From Diploptera punctata (lineage: Eukaryota; Arthropoda; Insecta; Blattodea; Blaberidae), in NCBI GenBank assembly GCA_030220185.1, contig JASPKZ010007288.1, positions 811,001-875,000 of the forward strand: a stretch of 64,000 bases of DNA, read 5' to 3'. The translations under genes and the position numbers were made by a program. Of the stretch, positions 44,516 to 55,772 are shown in pieces (position 1 is the stretch's first letter; every line of letters begins with the position of its first letter). The notes under the pieces were generated by a model. The model was given only the letters and a program-made list of their open reading frames with translations, was not told the DNA's origin and ran no database searches.

Positions 44516-45068
44516 TTATAAATATTATAAATAACCAATAATTAATTTTGTTGACATGTGTATTAATTGAAAAATTGCTTTAAAATGTTTCATTTAGTAT
44601 GGTTTTATTATATACATAATTTTATAATTTGTGAGCAGAAAAGTAGCACTAGCAGTCACGCCTTATCTCTGTACCAAAATTGTGAGTTTCTCCGTTTAAG
44701 TGGATGTAATTTAGCATAATGTAAAATAGGCATTCTCATTAACATATAGAGGTCCTTTCATATATGCGGCATGAAGATGTTTCTAGAAAAACAAGACTAG
44801 ATGTAATATCAAATATATAAATGAGATAAGCAGTAGGAGGATGAATATACATAATTGCCGAAATTCCGAATCGACAGCATGGATGATAAACACGAGATGG
44901 TCAAAAATTAACTTTGATTAGTTGTCACTGGGAAGAAATAAATTGAGACGACTGAGCACAGTTGGAAGAATAACATCCACAAAATCACGAAAAGAAGATA
45001 ACTAGAAGACAAAAAGTACTTAAACAAAAATAGATGGAAGTTGGCAACAGAATTATAACAATGTGTAT
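44516..45068. other. AT-rich DNA, no gene recognised
   Basis: Nothing identifiable. Confidence 0.5.
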
Positions 45069-45070
45069 AC

Positions 45071-45157
<87 letters not shown>
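45069..45157. repeat. (TAA)n microsatellite
   Basis: TAA repeat of about 90 bp with one AAAA interruption near 45118. Confidence 0.96.
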
Positions 45158-45161
<4 letters not shown>

Positions 45162-45959
45162 GTAATATAAAAATGTTAATATTTATATATTTAATGAGAC
45201 CATTTAAATGTGTTGTCATATTTAATTATTTGTTCATAGCACTAACACTTTATGATCATGCCGATATAAGAATTGATTTGTCGAGGTACATTAATATTAT
45301 ACTGCACGTAATGTGGGCAAATTGAGGTTGGTTAGATCGGCCATTGTAAAAACGATATAAAAGCCTCTTGTAGGTTTTAAATATGAATTTTAAACAAGAC
45401 AAAAATGTGAAGTTCATTCTTTTGTTCGAATGTTCTCTTCCAATTCACTTTGAATAGCTACCATTTGTGTTTAAGTTAGAATTTATTAAATCATTTCTGC
45501 TACCAGATCCTTCAGTACGCTTTATTCGAATAAGAATGTTACAGCAATTCAAAAAAATATTTTTACACTGAATCTCATTCTTCTAATTTATTTATATAAT
45601 TTATGTATATATATATACTATACAAGTATACACACGTAGTTTGTATACACGGCTATCCTTGCAGCTACCAAGGTGTTGAAAACATGCACATTTCCTCTTA
45701 TTTCCGAAAACAAATGAAGACAAAACAAATCGTAACAATTACGGACTCATTTCGCCCATATCCACAACAGGCAAATTAAATAAATAGTTACTATTACACA
45801 TCCAAGTAAACTGTTCACGGGCGGAGGGGAAGAGTTTTAGCGCTAGTGTCGCCGATCTACTGAATCTGTGGAAGGGATTAGGAGAAAACTGTACATCCGA
45901 TCACGTATTGAAATTTTTCAACTTCAAATGTGGGGGGAGAATCCCTAAACACGTGTAAA
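45158..45959. other. AT-rich DNA, no gene recognised
   Basis: Nothing identifiable beyond a short TA run near 45606. Confidence 0.5.
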
Positions 45960-46250
45960 AGATCTTAACATGGTTGTCAAATTGGTTATTTAAGCACTGA
46001 ACGCTCAAGCGGTCGGATCACTTAAAATCACAGTATTTGTCGTCTCTCCATTACCAGCCTGACAATAAATCACAAGTGCAACATGCAATGAGAAGGGCGA
46101 GGAAGGGACAGCTCATTCCTAGGAATAACCCCAAAAGTAACAGGGTTGTCAAGTTAGTCATTCTGCCTCTGACCACGCAGAATGACGGATCTTTAAAATA
46201 CATTGCATTTGTCAGCTCTATACCTGCCAATCAAACAATATAATTCAAAG
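45960..46250. repeat. Diverged tandem duplication, ~172-bp spacing
   Basis: GGTTGTCAAATTGGTTATT ... CGGATCACTTAAAATCACAG ... ATTTGTCGTCTCT (45972-46050) resembles GGTTGTCAAGTTAGTCATTC ... CGGATCTTTAAAATACATTG ... ATTTGTCAGCTCT (46143-46222). The 68-codon frame here overlaps the second copy and has no recognisable domain. Confidence 0.55.
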
Positions 46251-46349
46251 AACAGGAAGTGGCAACATAGTAAGGAATAGAAAGAGAAAGACAGTTTGTT
46301 AGTTAACATATTTTCCGCCTGCACAAAACACTTGGATGGGAAATAGTAA

Positions 46350-46735
46350 ATAAGTTACATACATACACTACTGAGGGTAACAGAGTGGTACCCTTGAAAG
46401 AGGTAGTCCATTCCAGGTTGTAGGCGCCCCTGCTCTTTCGTGAGCTCCTGGTCCCACTCGCCCAGTGGGTAGTACCTGGATAGGGCCCCGTCCACAGGGT
46501 GACGTGGGGAGAAGAGAAGTCCCCAACGCCGTAGTGATGGCAACTTCTCTAGGAGACGAACACTCCGAAATTGCAGTCCCCTGCCCTCCAGGGAGAGGGG
46601 TTTGGCTCGAGGCTGGTAACCTCTACTAGTAAAAAATAACTTACTCATAAACTTCAGCAGAAGAAAAGCTGGATAGATAAACCTTATGACGACCACAGCA
46701 GGAAAAAGTATAAAAAGGGTTTTGGAATACATGAC
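46350..46735 (+). promoter_or_regulatory. GC-rich 5' leader of the LINE
   Basis: This stretch is much richer in G and C than its surroundings and lies directly upstream of the endonuclease coding region, where an internal LINE promoter would be. AGAGAAGTCCCCAACGCC and CCTCCAGGGAGAGGGG are visible. The 125-codon reverse frame across it is probably an artefact of composition. Promoter function is inferred from position. Confidence 0.45.
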
Positions 46736-46741
46736 CTGCTT

Positions 46742-47540
46742 AAAATGGCGACTTCGACTTCAGAGGCTTGGGAAGCAAAGAATTTGAACTAACAAACGTA
46801 ATGAAAAATAAAAATATAAATATATTAGTAGCCTCAGAAAGAAAGAAACAATTGAAAGGATCACAAATGATAAATGATATGATGATGTTTTACAGTGGAA
46901 TATGTCAGAAAGAAAGAGCGAAAGCAGGAGTGGCGATATTTGTGGATAAGAAATAGGGATCCAAAATAGACACGTATTAACGAAAGCATAATGACAATGC
47001 GATTTAAGCATAATAGAGGACATATGACAATTATAGCAATATATGCACCGGAGGAAGGGAGAGATGAAGAAACAAAAACATTATATACTACTCTACAAAA
47101 GGAAGTAAATAAGATAAACAAGAACGACATAATAATATTATTAGGAGACTTTAATGCTAGAGTGGGGAATCAACCAGTGGCAAATGTAATTGGGATCCAT
47201 GGAGAAAATGTTATAAATAAAAATGGATAAGAATTAAAACAATTCACAATGTTTAATGATTTTAAAATAACAACTACATTCTATAAGAAAAAATATATTC
47301 AAATATTCATGGTCAGCACGAGGTTTTCGTTCACTGATAGATTATGTGTTAATCAATAAGAAAGCATCATCATTATTAATAGATAGGAGAGTATTTAGAG
47401 GAAGTGACATCTATTCAGATCACTATTTAGTAATCTCAAAAATAAATATATTAGCGAGATGGAAGAAAACTAAAACAAATATAGAAATAAAGACACCACA
47501 TTCAAAGTACATTTATTACAAGATAAAAGTATACTAAATC
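46742..47540 (+). pseudogene. LINE endonuclease domain, broken
   Basis: Blocks in order: INILVASERKKQLKGSQMIN (the catalytic Glu region), KERAKAGVAIFVDKK, then after a stop GHMTIIAIYAPEEGRDEETK, NDIIILLGDFNARVG (the GDFN catalytic block), a weak IDYVLINKK-type block, and SDIYSDHYLVISKINI (the SDH end, 47400-47455). These are all the hallmark blocks of an AP-type LINE endonuclease. Stops near 46954 and 47228 plus a frame change near 47300 make it inactive. Codon use is A-rich, like the related RT downstream. Confidence 0.82.
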
Positions 47541-47583
47541 TTTATCACAATAGCCTAAATGAACAATTAATATTAAAACCTAT

Positions 47584-48456
47584 GAACCGAAAGTGTGATT
47601 TTCGGTTCACTACTGTAGTGTTGTAATCCTCCCTGGACTGTAAGATTCGTGAACTATGCCAATATCCTTTCTCTATGCATCTACCCCCACTCTCCCTCTT
47701 TACCTCTCCTGGTGCGCTGTTTCTACGACGCATCTCCCCTTCTACCTCGGAACGCCCAAATACGTTATGCACAGCGAGAACGTTATCATTCATTCATTCG
47801 ATCGGAACTTTAAGTGGACAAGGTCGTCTGGAGCCGCGAGCGGCGGAGTTTAAGTTGGTCCTGAAGACCGGAGAAAGCCACCCTGGCTTGGACTCTAGCA
47901 TGAATGTGGTGTGAGGTATGATATGGTTTTTTGTCATGTAAAAGCATTATTATTTATTTACTTTTGTTGAATGTTCAAATGTTTATCTTTGTTATGTTTT
48001 TAATTCAGACTTCTTGTTTACATTAAATATTATTTTTATACTTATCCAAATAATGTTCAAGTGATTTATGTGCATGTTGCTGTTTGATATTCCTGTACGG
48101 AAACTCACTTATTTAGGAGATCATTCTAGCTCCCTTTATTTTTCTGTCTAGCTTTCCTGATTAATAATTATAGTGAAAACATTCATTTTAAGTTACTCTG
48201 GTGCTTTGAGAACTATTATTGATTTATGCTTAAGTGCTTAGGAAAGAAAGATGAATCAATCCTTGCCTCCTATGGACCCGGGGCAAAAAGCTTTGTGATT
48301 TATAACCTTGGATGTAATAAAATCTACGCTAGTAGAAGCAACGGAAACAAAAGACGATCCACCCTGCACCTAAAGGTAGCAGGCAGCGAGGTTGCAACCC
48401 GCACAAATTGTAGCGCAGAGCGTGGTTTATCAATAGTAGTTATACAACCCGCACAC
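47584..48456 (+). mobile_element. Element X, copy 1 (non-coding, terminal hairpin)
   Basis: The insertion interrupts the LINE frame. It begins with a perfect 9-bp inverted pair around 7 bp (GAACCGAAA ... TTTCGGTTC, 47584-47608) and ends near AGCGCAGAGCGTGG and CCCGCACAC. A reverse copy at 55868-56617 shares both ends and many internal blocks: ATTCGTGAACTATGCCAATA, GATCGGAACTTTAAGT, GAAAGCCACCCTGGCTTGGA and TAAGTGCTTAGGAAAGAAAG-like. No protein is encoded. No clear target duplication was seen, so its class is unknown. Confidence 0.78.
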
Positions 48457-48469
48457 CTACTTCCGAAGA

Positions 48470-50046
48470 AATAAACCGTGAATTGGATAATATAAAAGAT
48501 AGCATTAATAAAGCAGCATATGAGGCATTACGAACAAAATATAAAATATACAACAAGAAGGGTTTAAGAATATGGAATGAAGAATTAGAGAGGATAATAA
48601 AAGATAAAAAGGGGCTTATCACAAATATTTACAGATTAGAACACCAGAATTAAGAGCTGAATACAAACCTAACAGTGCAATAGCCAAAAGAGAAATAAAA
48701 AATGCACAAAACGTCAGTTGGGCTACATATATAAGTAGACCAGAATACGATATACATTGGCAGCAAAACATAGCCTATAAATTAATGAAACATCTAAATA
48801 AACAAGAAAAAGATGCAATACAGATCAATGTAATTGAGGAGAAACAATGGGAAGAACATTAAAAAAAAACTGTGGCATAATGAAAATAAAACAACTAAAG
48901 ATAACATATATTAGTGTGAGACAGGAATAGATATGATCACAATGGAAGAATTAGAAGAAGTACTGAAAACAACCAAGAACAGAAATGCAGCTGGAATAGA
49001 CGGAATTAATATGGAATTAATAAAATATGGAGGAGTTTTTAAACTGAGATAATTACATTTTTTAAATTTATTTTGGAAACAAGCAACAATACCAGAAACC
49101 TGGACAACAGTAATAGTACAATCTATTTTTGAGAAAGGAGAACGTAACGACTGCAATAACTACAGAGGAATAAACATTTTAACTGCAGGCTATAAAATAT
49201 ACTCAAAAATCTTAACATTTAGGTTAAAACAAATAGCAGAGGTAATGGTAACAGAAGAACAAAGTGGATTCAGACCAGGGCGTTCATGTATGGATAATAT
49301 ATTTACGATAAAAGAATTTATAAAGAAAAGAAGAGAATATAACAAGGAAAGACACATGGCTTTTATTGATTTTGTCAAGGCATTTGATAAAGTAGACAGA
49401 GGAAAACTTTGGACAATTTTAAAAGAAAAAGGAATTCCGAAACACGTAATAGCAGCTATAAACAGTTTGTACTGGAACACTAATTTTGTTATAAAAACTA
49501 GAAATGAAGTAAGTAAAAATAAAATTCATACTAATCAAGGATTTAAACAAGGATGCAGTATCTCTCCAGTTTTATTTAACATATACATCAATGATATAAT
49601 AAAAAATGGAACGAATAAACAAATAAAGGAATAAAATTAGATAAAACACACTACTTGAAAACGTTATTATACGCTGATGACCAGGAAATAATAGCAAATA
49701 CGGAAGACGAGCTTCAAAGGAATATTTTTAAACTATATAATATATGTGAACAATATAATCTCAAAATATCCATAGAAAAAACTAAGGCAGAAATGAAATT
49801 TTTGAGATCTGTTATAGGGTACACTAAGGAAGACAGAATCAAGAACACAGAAATAAGACAGGTACTTGAAATATTTGCAATAACTGATAAAATAGATACA
49901 TATAGACCAAAATGGGAGCAACACATAGACATAATTAATGAAGATAGATATCCAAAACAAATAACAAAGTACAAACTTAAAGGCACCCGAGATGTGGGCA
50001 GACCTAGAAAGAGATGGGCTGAAGTCGGAACGGGTCAACAGACCTA
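48470..50046 (+). pseudogene. LINE reverse transcriptase, broken
   Basis: After a linker (EEINRELDNIKDSINKAAYE at about 48470) come TTKNRNAAGIDGINMELIKY (48965s), NYRGINILTA (49158s), EEQSGFRPGRSCMDNIFTIK and HMAFIDFVKAFDKVDRGKL (49245-49400, the first catalytic Asp block), GFKQGCSISPVLFNIYINDI (49540s) and LLYADDQEIIA (49664-49696, catalytic ADD). It then passes from KISIEKTKA straight to EMKFLRSVIGY, skipping the roughly 100-codon segment relatives have there, and ends GRPRKRWAEVG. Several stops and frame changes are present. Confidence 0.85.
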
Positions 50047-50203
50047 ATCCATGAATGCAGATGATGATGATGATGACATATACCACTCTACACGCTTTTA
50101 CATATAGCAAAGCAGGTTTTAGACCAGACTTGAATATATAATACCAACTATTACAATTAATTACACGCATAGAATGAAATTTTAATGAGAACTACTCCCC
50201 GGT

Positions 50204-50351
50204 CTTAGGGCGGAATTAATGAAACCAACTTTACGTAAAGAGCGAGTATTTCCCCAGTAGAGAGTATTCATAAAACCGGTTTTATGAATAATCACTACGG
50301 GGGAAAGAGTTGTTCTTTGTGTAAATATAGTGTCATGAATTCCGCCCTTAG
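50204..50351. mobile_element. Foldback (MITE-like) element, ~148 bp
   Basis: Almost the whole segment is a palindrome centred on ACCGGT at about 50276-50281. The left arm begins CTTAGGGCGGAATTAATGA; the reverse complement of the right arm begins CTAAGGGCGGAATTCATGA. Inner parts (TATTCATAAAACC) pair perfectly. It has no coding capacity and its flanks show no obvious duplication. Confidence 0.82.
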
Positions 50352-50374
50352 TCGCACTGGAGATACAAGAAGTT

Positions 50375-51250
50375 TTTCGCAGAGTTTAGCATAGCAGAAA
50401 CCTTTATAAATTAGCATATATACGTATACCCCACACAATGACACGATGTATTTCAAACTTTCTAACAAACAGAACAGCTCAAGTTAAAATAAATGGCACA
50501 CTATATAATGTGTTAAGTCCACATCTATACGTTATTTACACCAACAACATACCGAAGCCACAACTTTGAAGCCCAATATCCTCATTATGTTGCATATTGG
50601 ATCATATGCTCACGCATGGCCCACTCAATACAAATAATACAAGAACACCTCACAGTTTCTAAAATATGGGCCAATATATACAGAATAACGTTAATCCACA
50701 AAAAAAACGCAAGTCTGTGCTTTCAAAAAAGTCTCAGGAAAATAACTTTACAATGAACACACATCCGAGTTAAGAACATAAAAACTCCCTTTCAAAAAAC
50801 AATTATTTATCTAGGAATAACTTTATATTCAAAATGTATTTGGGTCAGAGCAACTGATGAACACTGTAAAAAATGAAAAACTCTACTAATTTCATCAAAT
50901 GTATCCGTGTAATTACAAGATCTGGATGCTCCCAATCCACATTACTACGTACATCTCCTCGTGCCCTTATTCTAACATCACATATCTTTCATATTATCTA
51001 ACATAAGGAACACACGAAACATATACGTTTAGATACATATATAGACCAAGTAGACACTACGGATATGCATATGACTCCAATAGTTGAATAGCGGAAAGGA
51101 TAAGCACAAAACACGCGAATATCTTCAACACCTGTTTGCAAACACACGAAATACACACGGAAATACAACTTTTAAAAAATTACGTAAAAATTAAGGCCCC
51201 AAAAACAACAACAGAAAGTTAACTAAACTTTTCCTCACGGTATCTCTTCC
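50375..51250 (+). pseudogene. Jockey/CR1-like reverse transcriptase relic
   Basis: At 50451-50568 the frame reads ISNFLTNRTAQVKINGTLYN, then VLSPHLYVIYTNNIPKPQ. This matches the RT block F-L-x-x-R-x-x-x-V-x-x-N-G through LSPxLxxIYxNDIP, with the intervening PQG motif deleted. Further on, other frames give RITLIHKKNA-like and TIIYLGITLYSKCIWV-like pieces (the segment following the catalytic core). Many stops and frameshifts. A different LINE group from the one ending at 50077. Confidence 0.68.
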
Positions 51251-52790
51251 ACACCAACCCCTCTTCCAACCCTCTAACGTTTCTCACCTAATTACCACTT
51301 TCTTTTCATTCATATATTAATCACACATTTAATCGCGAGCCAAAAAACCCACTCCAAATTATTCTTCTTTAATTAGTTAAAGAGGACAAGTAAGTAATTC
51401 CTTAAAACGACCAATTGTGAATGGTTTTTTTTTCCTTTCACAATTCATACACTACCACAGCATGTGCTATATGAAATAAAATAGTGGTTCATTCGATAAT
51501 AAATTCATATTTTTATTGGCCCTAAGCTTTGACCCACAGAGTACGAATCATTCAACATCTGTCACCTGGATAGTTTAATGATTCGATTTGCTTACCTGCA
51601 TTGATCTTTATGTGTTGTTCTTCACTAAGTCAGTTAAAACACAATTTAGAGAGTACGTAAGTTTTACGCAATTATTGAATTTTGAAATTATATAGTTTAT
51701 ATTCTTAATAAGTCAGATGAACTGCATTACATTTTGCATTATATTTTAACTATTTGCATTTTGAGTAATATTATCATATCCTCAATTAATAAAATCATTA
51801 AATCTCTTAATTGAAAATAATGATGATGCGGACACAGGGCACAAAGTTATTAATAAGGTGCCCCAATACCATGGTAATATATTCATCGCAGTTCTATTTT
51901 CTATTTTTTCCGCGTTACTTTGCAATTAGTCATAAGTCATTAATGCATTTCACTGATGGTGTATGATATCTGAGCATAATACTATGCAAATATTTTAAAA
52001 AAGTGATAAAATTTGTACCTGTTATGGCCGTCGTCCTCAACTAATTATTTTTGTATAAACTATACAGGTTGACCTTTTGGAACACGGATTCAATTTTTAA
52101 TTGGCGTGTCACTGTTTCTTAGGCTACGGTTTTGTTTAACGTAATAATCAGTATAGTGTTTAGTGTGTGGATTTAGCCTTAGGGCGTGTTCTCGGTTCAG
52201 CAAGTTATCGTTCTCTTTGCTGTTTTGTCGATGATAATTTATATTACTTCTAGATTTTTTGTGTTACCATTCTGTCTTATGCATTATCCGAGCAGGGTGA
52301 TTGATTTCAATAATTATGATGTGAACTGATAATCTGTGATTGTAATATGCTTAAGTAGAAGAATTGATTTGCTCTATTTATAGTCGATATGAAATTAGTG
52401 AAATGGTCGTTATATGTATTTTTAAAAGTTCTGTTGCGTCTTTTGCCAGCCCTGTATAAACGTTTTCACAACTATATATATTTACGTTCTATATACTCCT
52501 ATGCTTGTTGTATATTCTGCGGTCTTCCTATTTTACTATTTAAGGATAATGCGCTTTATCTTTATTAATAGTTTGGTACGAGTTTTTATTTTTGTGCGCC
52601 AGTTTCTTATTGCGTTCGTTTCCATGTATATGTGAGGGTTATCCATTTTCGTTTGTTCTCATTTTGTAATTTTTTCCATATTTCATTACAATACAGTTAT
52701 GGATATTTCATCTATAATGTAATCACCAACTCAATTGTCTATTTTTTCCCAGTTTAGCTGTATTAATTAATTATTGTTTTCTTTTCCACT
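51251..52790. other. AT-rich DNA, no gene recognised
   Basis: Nothing certain. GTCGTCCTCAACTAAT near 52030 resembles a piece of the Penelope-like terminal repeat at 37033, and a decayed Penelope RT follows downstream on the other strand, so this stretch may be the remainder of such an element. Confidence 0.4.
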
Positions 52791-52799
52791 TTTCTTATT

Positions 52800-53190
52800 T
52801 CTTCTGCAAATATTGTTGGTTAGATCCATTTTGAACCAGTTGTCCGCTGTTTCTATGTATATATATAATCTTCGACTGCAATTGGCATTTATTAAAAGGT
52901 AATTTGAGCATTCTGATAAACAAGCTGACGAAGGTGCTCATTTTGTGTCGGATAGGATGTCTTCATTTAGCGTGTATGGCAATTGTGTTGCTGGTAGATT
53001 TTCTGTATGTATAAACTGTTTTATTTGATTTTTGGTGATTGTAAGATCCAGATAATTGACAGAGTTATTGTTTTTTAGTTCTTCTATGAAATGTATGTTT
53101 TTTTGTGTGTGATATTTATTTCTGTTAATTTTTTTAGATTTTAGATGTATGTATTTAGCCGGGTCGTTTTTCCACGTGGTTATCATATTC
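52800..53190 (-). pseudogene. Penelope-like reverse transcriptase fragment, reverse strand
   Basis: The reverse frame at 52938-53186 reads KNIHFIEELKNNNSVNYLDL, then TITKNQIKQFIHTENLPATQ. N-(F/Y)-L-D-L-T-I preceded by a helix is the characteristic post-catalytic block of Penelope RTs, with (I/F)YRKPT-like wording next. A frame change after it gives a weak continuation to about 52800. The catalytic Asp boxes are not visible. Confidence 0.58.
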
Positions 53191-53229
53191 GTATATTATT
53201 AGTAATATTTGTAGTATTGATTTCACGGA

Positions 53230-53455
53230 AGTACGTTATGCAGGATGGTGATTGATCAACATTGGCTCAAGATAGAGATGTATGGAGAGTTAATATGAGC
53301 ACAGCCCCTCACCTATGTTCGATAGTGTCATTTAGTCAGTTTGTTAATTTGTTTCATTTTTTTCAGAAGACCAAAGTGATATATAGTGAGGTATTTGGAA
53401 AATATATCAGCCCGGCCATGAATCTGCGGATTCAATAAATGCCAGGGAATAAGTT
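53230..53455 (+). mobile_element. Two LINE tail scraps
   Basis: TTGGCTCAAGATAGAGATGT and ATGGAGAGTTAATATGAGCA ... GTTCGATAGTGTCA (53261-53330) and GGCCATGAATCTGCGGATTC ... AATAAATGCCAG (53414-53447) are both versions of the LINE end at 27462-27530. They are probably one decayed tail with an internal insertion or two independent copies. Confidence 0.6.
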
Positions 53456-53461
53456 AGTTTG

Positions 53462-53463
<2 letters not shown>

Positions 53464-53497
<34 letters not shown>

Positions 53498-53727
53498 ATC
53501 TTCACGGTATATGCTCCATGGCATGTTCCGGCTCAATACTCCATTGCTTTCTTCGTCTGCCAGGATCTCTTCTCCCTCGAGGTTTGTACATCCAAGCCTG
53601 CTTCGAAAGTCTGTTGTTGTTATCCATTCGAAACAGATGTTCAGTCCATCGTTTCTCGTAATTATATACATATATATATACATATATATATTATATATAT
53701 ATATATTATATATATATATATATATAA
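53464..53727 (-). mobile_element. LINE C-terminal scrap between two (TA)n runs
   Basis: TA repeats lie at about 53464-53494 and 53662-53727. Between them the reverse strand encodes RWTEHLFRMDNNNRLSKQAW, MYKPRGRRS and, after a frame change, GRRRKQWSIEPEHAMEHIP, the arginine-rich end of an endonuclease-RT of another family. Confidence 0.6.
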
Positions 53728-54205
53728 GCCAAATACATTAATTTGAATTAAAAATCAAAATGGTGCGCATGATACAACACCTGATATTATAATATTAAAC
53801 TGTACAAGCAAATAGTATAAAATGAATAAAATTATAATATTAACATATAATGAAAAATCTACGTTCAGTACTCTCATTTGTATTAAATGTGTTAATACAC
53901 ACCATGAGACAGTTTTCTATGTCTGCATGCTCGTCAAAACACCGATCGTTGTCTTTATCATCGGTATATCCCGGAGTCGAGTTAATGATCATATCCAAGG
54001 CACTCTGATGGTCTAGTCCCTCTTCCTTAATTTAATTTGCGTCTTGTATTATGTATACCATTTTGATTTTTAATTTAAATTGATATATTTGTTATCTATA
54101 TTGGATAATAAACCTATATCATATTACACGCTTTCTTATATTGTATCTTCTCTGTTATTAGTATTTTAATCTACATCATTATTTCAATGCATTATTATAA
54201 TTTAT
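53728..54205. other. AT-rich DNA, no gene recognised
   Basis: Nothing identifiable. Confidence 0.5.
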
Positions 54206-54902
54206 TCGGACGCGATGGACTAGTGGTTAGGCCTTTGTTAGGCCTATGTTCCTTGCCACTAGTCCAGAGGGTCGCGAGTTCAAACCCGATCGTGGTCGAT
54301 TGATTTTTGCGATGAAAAAATCCTAGGGAAATGTCCTCCGGGATGTACTTTAAGCCGTTGGTCCCGATTCTGAATATTTTGAAGCTCGTAAAAGAACCGC
54401 AAACCTGAATATAAAACAATATGTGTTAAAAAAACAACTTTATCCAACCACGTAATACGTAGAGTTACTGCAGAAAGTATTGATACACTTAAAAATAACC
54501 CAGACAAAAATAAATAATTTCATTATTTCTTCACTGCGTACAAAAACAAAAATACATACCTTTAAATTGGACGCTATGAAGTTAAATACACACAGTTTCC
54601 TCTGTTTTAATATGACAAAAAATAATTTGTACTTGAAGAACAAAAATTAACAAACAAAACATATTGATACAGTACTCAGTTTTGTTCAACAGAATGTTCA
54701 CATTACGTCGAATGGGGGGGGGTGTCTGGTGGTGTTGCTATTCACTCTAGCCTTGAGTACTTTGCCGTATAGATGTGTGTGTTCTGGCTGCAGATTAAGC
54801 TGGAATGTGGCGCAAAGTTAGAAAAACTACAGTAGAAGAATGGGAATTAAATATTGGTTTGCATAATCAGTGTAAATTGCTAAATGGAATTAGTGAAATA
54901 AT

Positions 54903-55206
54903 TGGAAGTCCAAGACCAAACATTCGGCACAACATTGATAGAGTTGCCTCACGAAAATTTTTCGAAAATAGCCACTTAATTGAAAATCCATGACCAAACA
55001 TTCCGAACAAAATTGATAGAGTTGGCGAACGAAAATCTTTCGAAAATAGACACTTAATTGGAAGTCCAAGATCAAACATTCAGACCAAATGATAAAGTTA
55101 GCGAACGAAAATCTTTCGAAAATAGCCACTTAATTGTAAGTCCAAGACCAAACATTCAGAACAAAATTGATAGAGTTGGCGAACGAAAATCTTTCGAAAA
55201 TAGCCA
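54903..55206 (+). repeat. ~76-79-bp tandem repeat, four copies
   Basis: Copies begin GGAAGTCCAAGACC, GAAAATCCATGACC, GAAGTCCAAGATC and TAAGTCCAAGACC. Each contains AAACATTC, TTGATAGAGTTG-like sequence and CGAAAATAGCCACTTAATT-like sequence. They duplicate one helix-turn-helix segment of the transposase. Confidence 0.9.
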
Positions 55207-55772
55207 CTGATCAGGACGTCCTAGAAAACTGTATGTTATTGTTGAAAAATCATTAATGTGAAAAGTAAAGCAAAAACCTAAAAGTAGGTCCCCTAAATTA
55301 GCAGCTAGTATCAAGAATGACTTTGATATCAGTATTTCTGCTAGCAATGTTCGTAACAATCTATGGGCTAACGAACTGAATGGGAAAACAGCCCATAGAA
55401 ATTGCTTAATAAGTGAAGAAAATTGAAAGAAACTTTTGAACGAAAATCTTTCGAAAATAGCCACTTAATTGTAAGTCCAAGACCAAACATTCAGAACAAA
55501 ATTGATAGAGTTGGCGAATGAAAATCTTTCGAAAATAGCCACTGATCAGGACGTCCTAGAAAACTGTATGTTATTGTTGAAAAATCATTAATGTGAAAAG
55601 TAAAGCAAAAACCTAAAAGTAGGTCCCCTAAATTAGCAGCTAGTATCAAGAATGACTTTGATATCAGTATTTCTGCTAGCAATGTTCGTAACAATCTATG
55701 GGCTAACGAACTGAATGGGAAAACAGCCCATAGAAATTGCTTAATAAGTGAAGAAAATTGAAAGAAACTTTT
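55103..55772 (+). repeat. 335-bp tandem duplication, nearly identical
   Basis: The block starting GAACGAAAATCTTTCGAAAA at 55103 restarts at 55438 and runs to about 55772. Reading both copies side by side I see essentially one difference (GGCGAACG versus GGCGAATG). The duplication is therefore much younger than the decay of the transposase around it. Confidence 0.92.

Larger units (their letters stand above)
46350..50077 (+). mobile_element. LINE with 5' leader, endonuclease and RT, split by element X
   Basis: A GC-rich leader (46370-46625) precedes endonuclease blocks (46760-47540). An 873-bp insertion follows at 47584-48456, then the pre-RT and RT region (48470-50046), then a GAT-repeat tail (50060-50077). 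Order and wording match a widespread insect endonuclease-RT family with one long ORF. ACATACATACACTAC just before the leader and ACATATACCACTCTAC just after the tail may be a decayed target duplication. A 3' copy of the same family is at 41721. Confidence 0.8.

Noticed and set aside
45069..45157. Telomeric or centromeric repeat
   Set aside because: The repeat is TAA, not TTAGG (the usual insect telomere), and is only about 90 bp long.
46355..46732. 125-codon reverse frame
   Set aside because: It lies antisense in the GC-rich leader of a LINE. Open length follows from base composition; no recognisable domain.
49733..50170. 145-codon reverse frame
   Set aside because: Antisense shadow of the LINE RT C-terminus.
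53459..53746. Frames rich in Ile and Tyr
   Set aside because: Translations of TA repeats around a LINE scrap.
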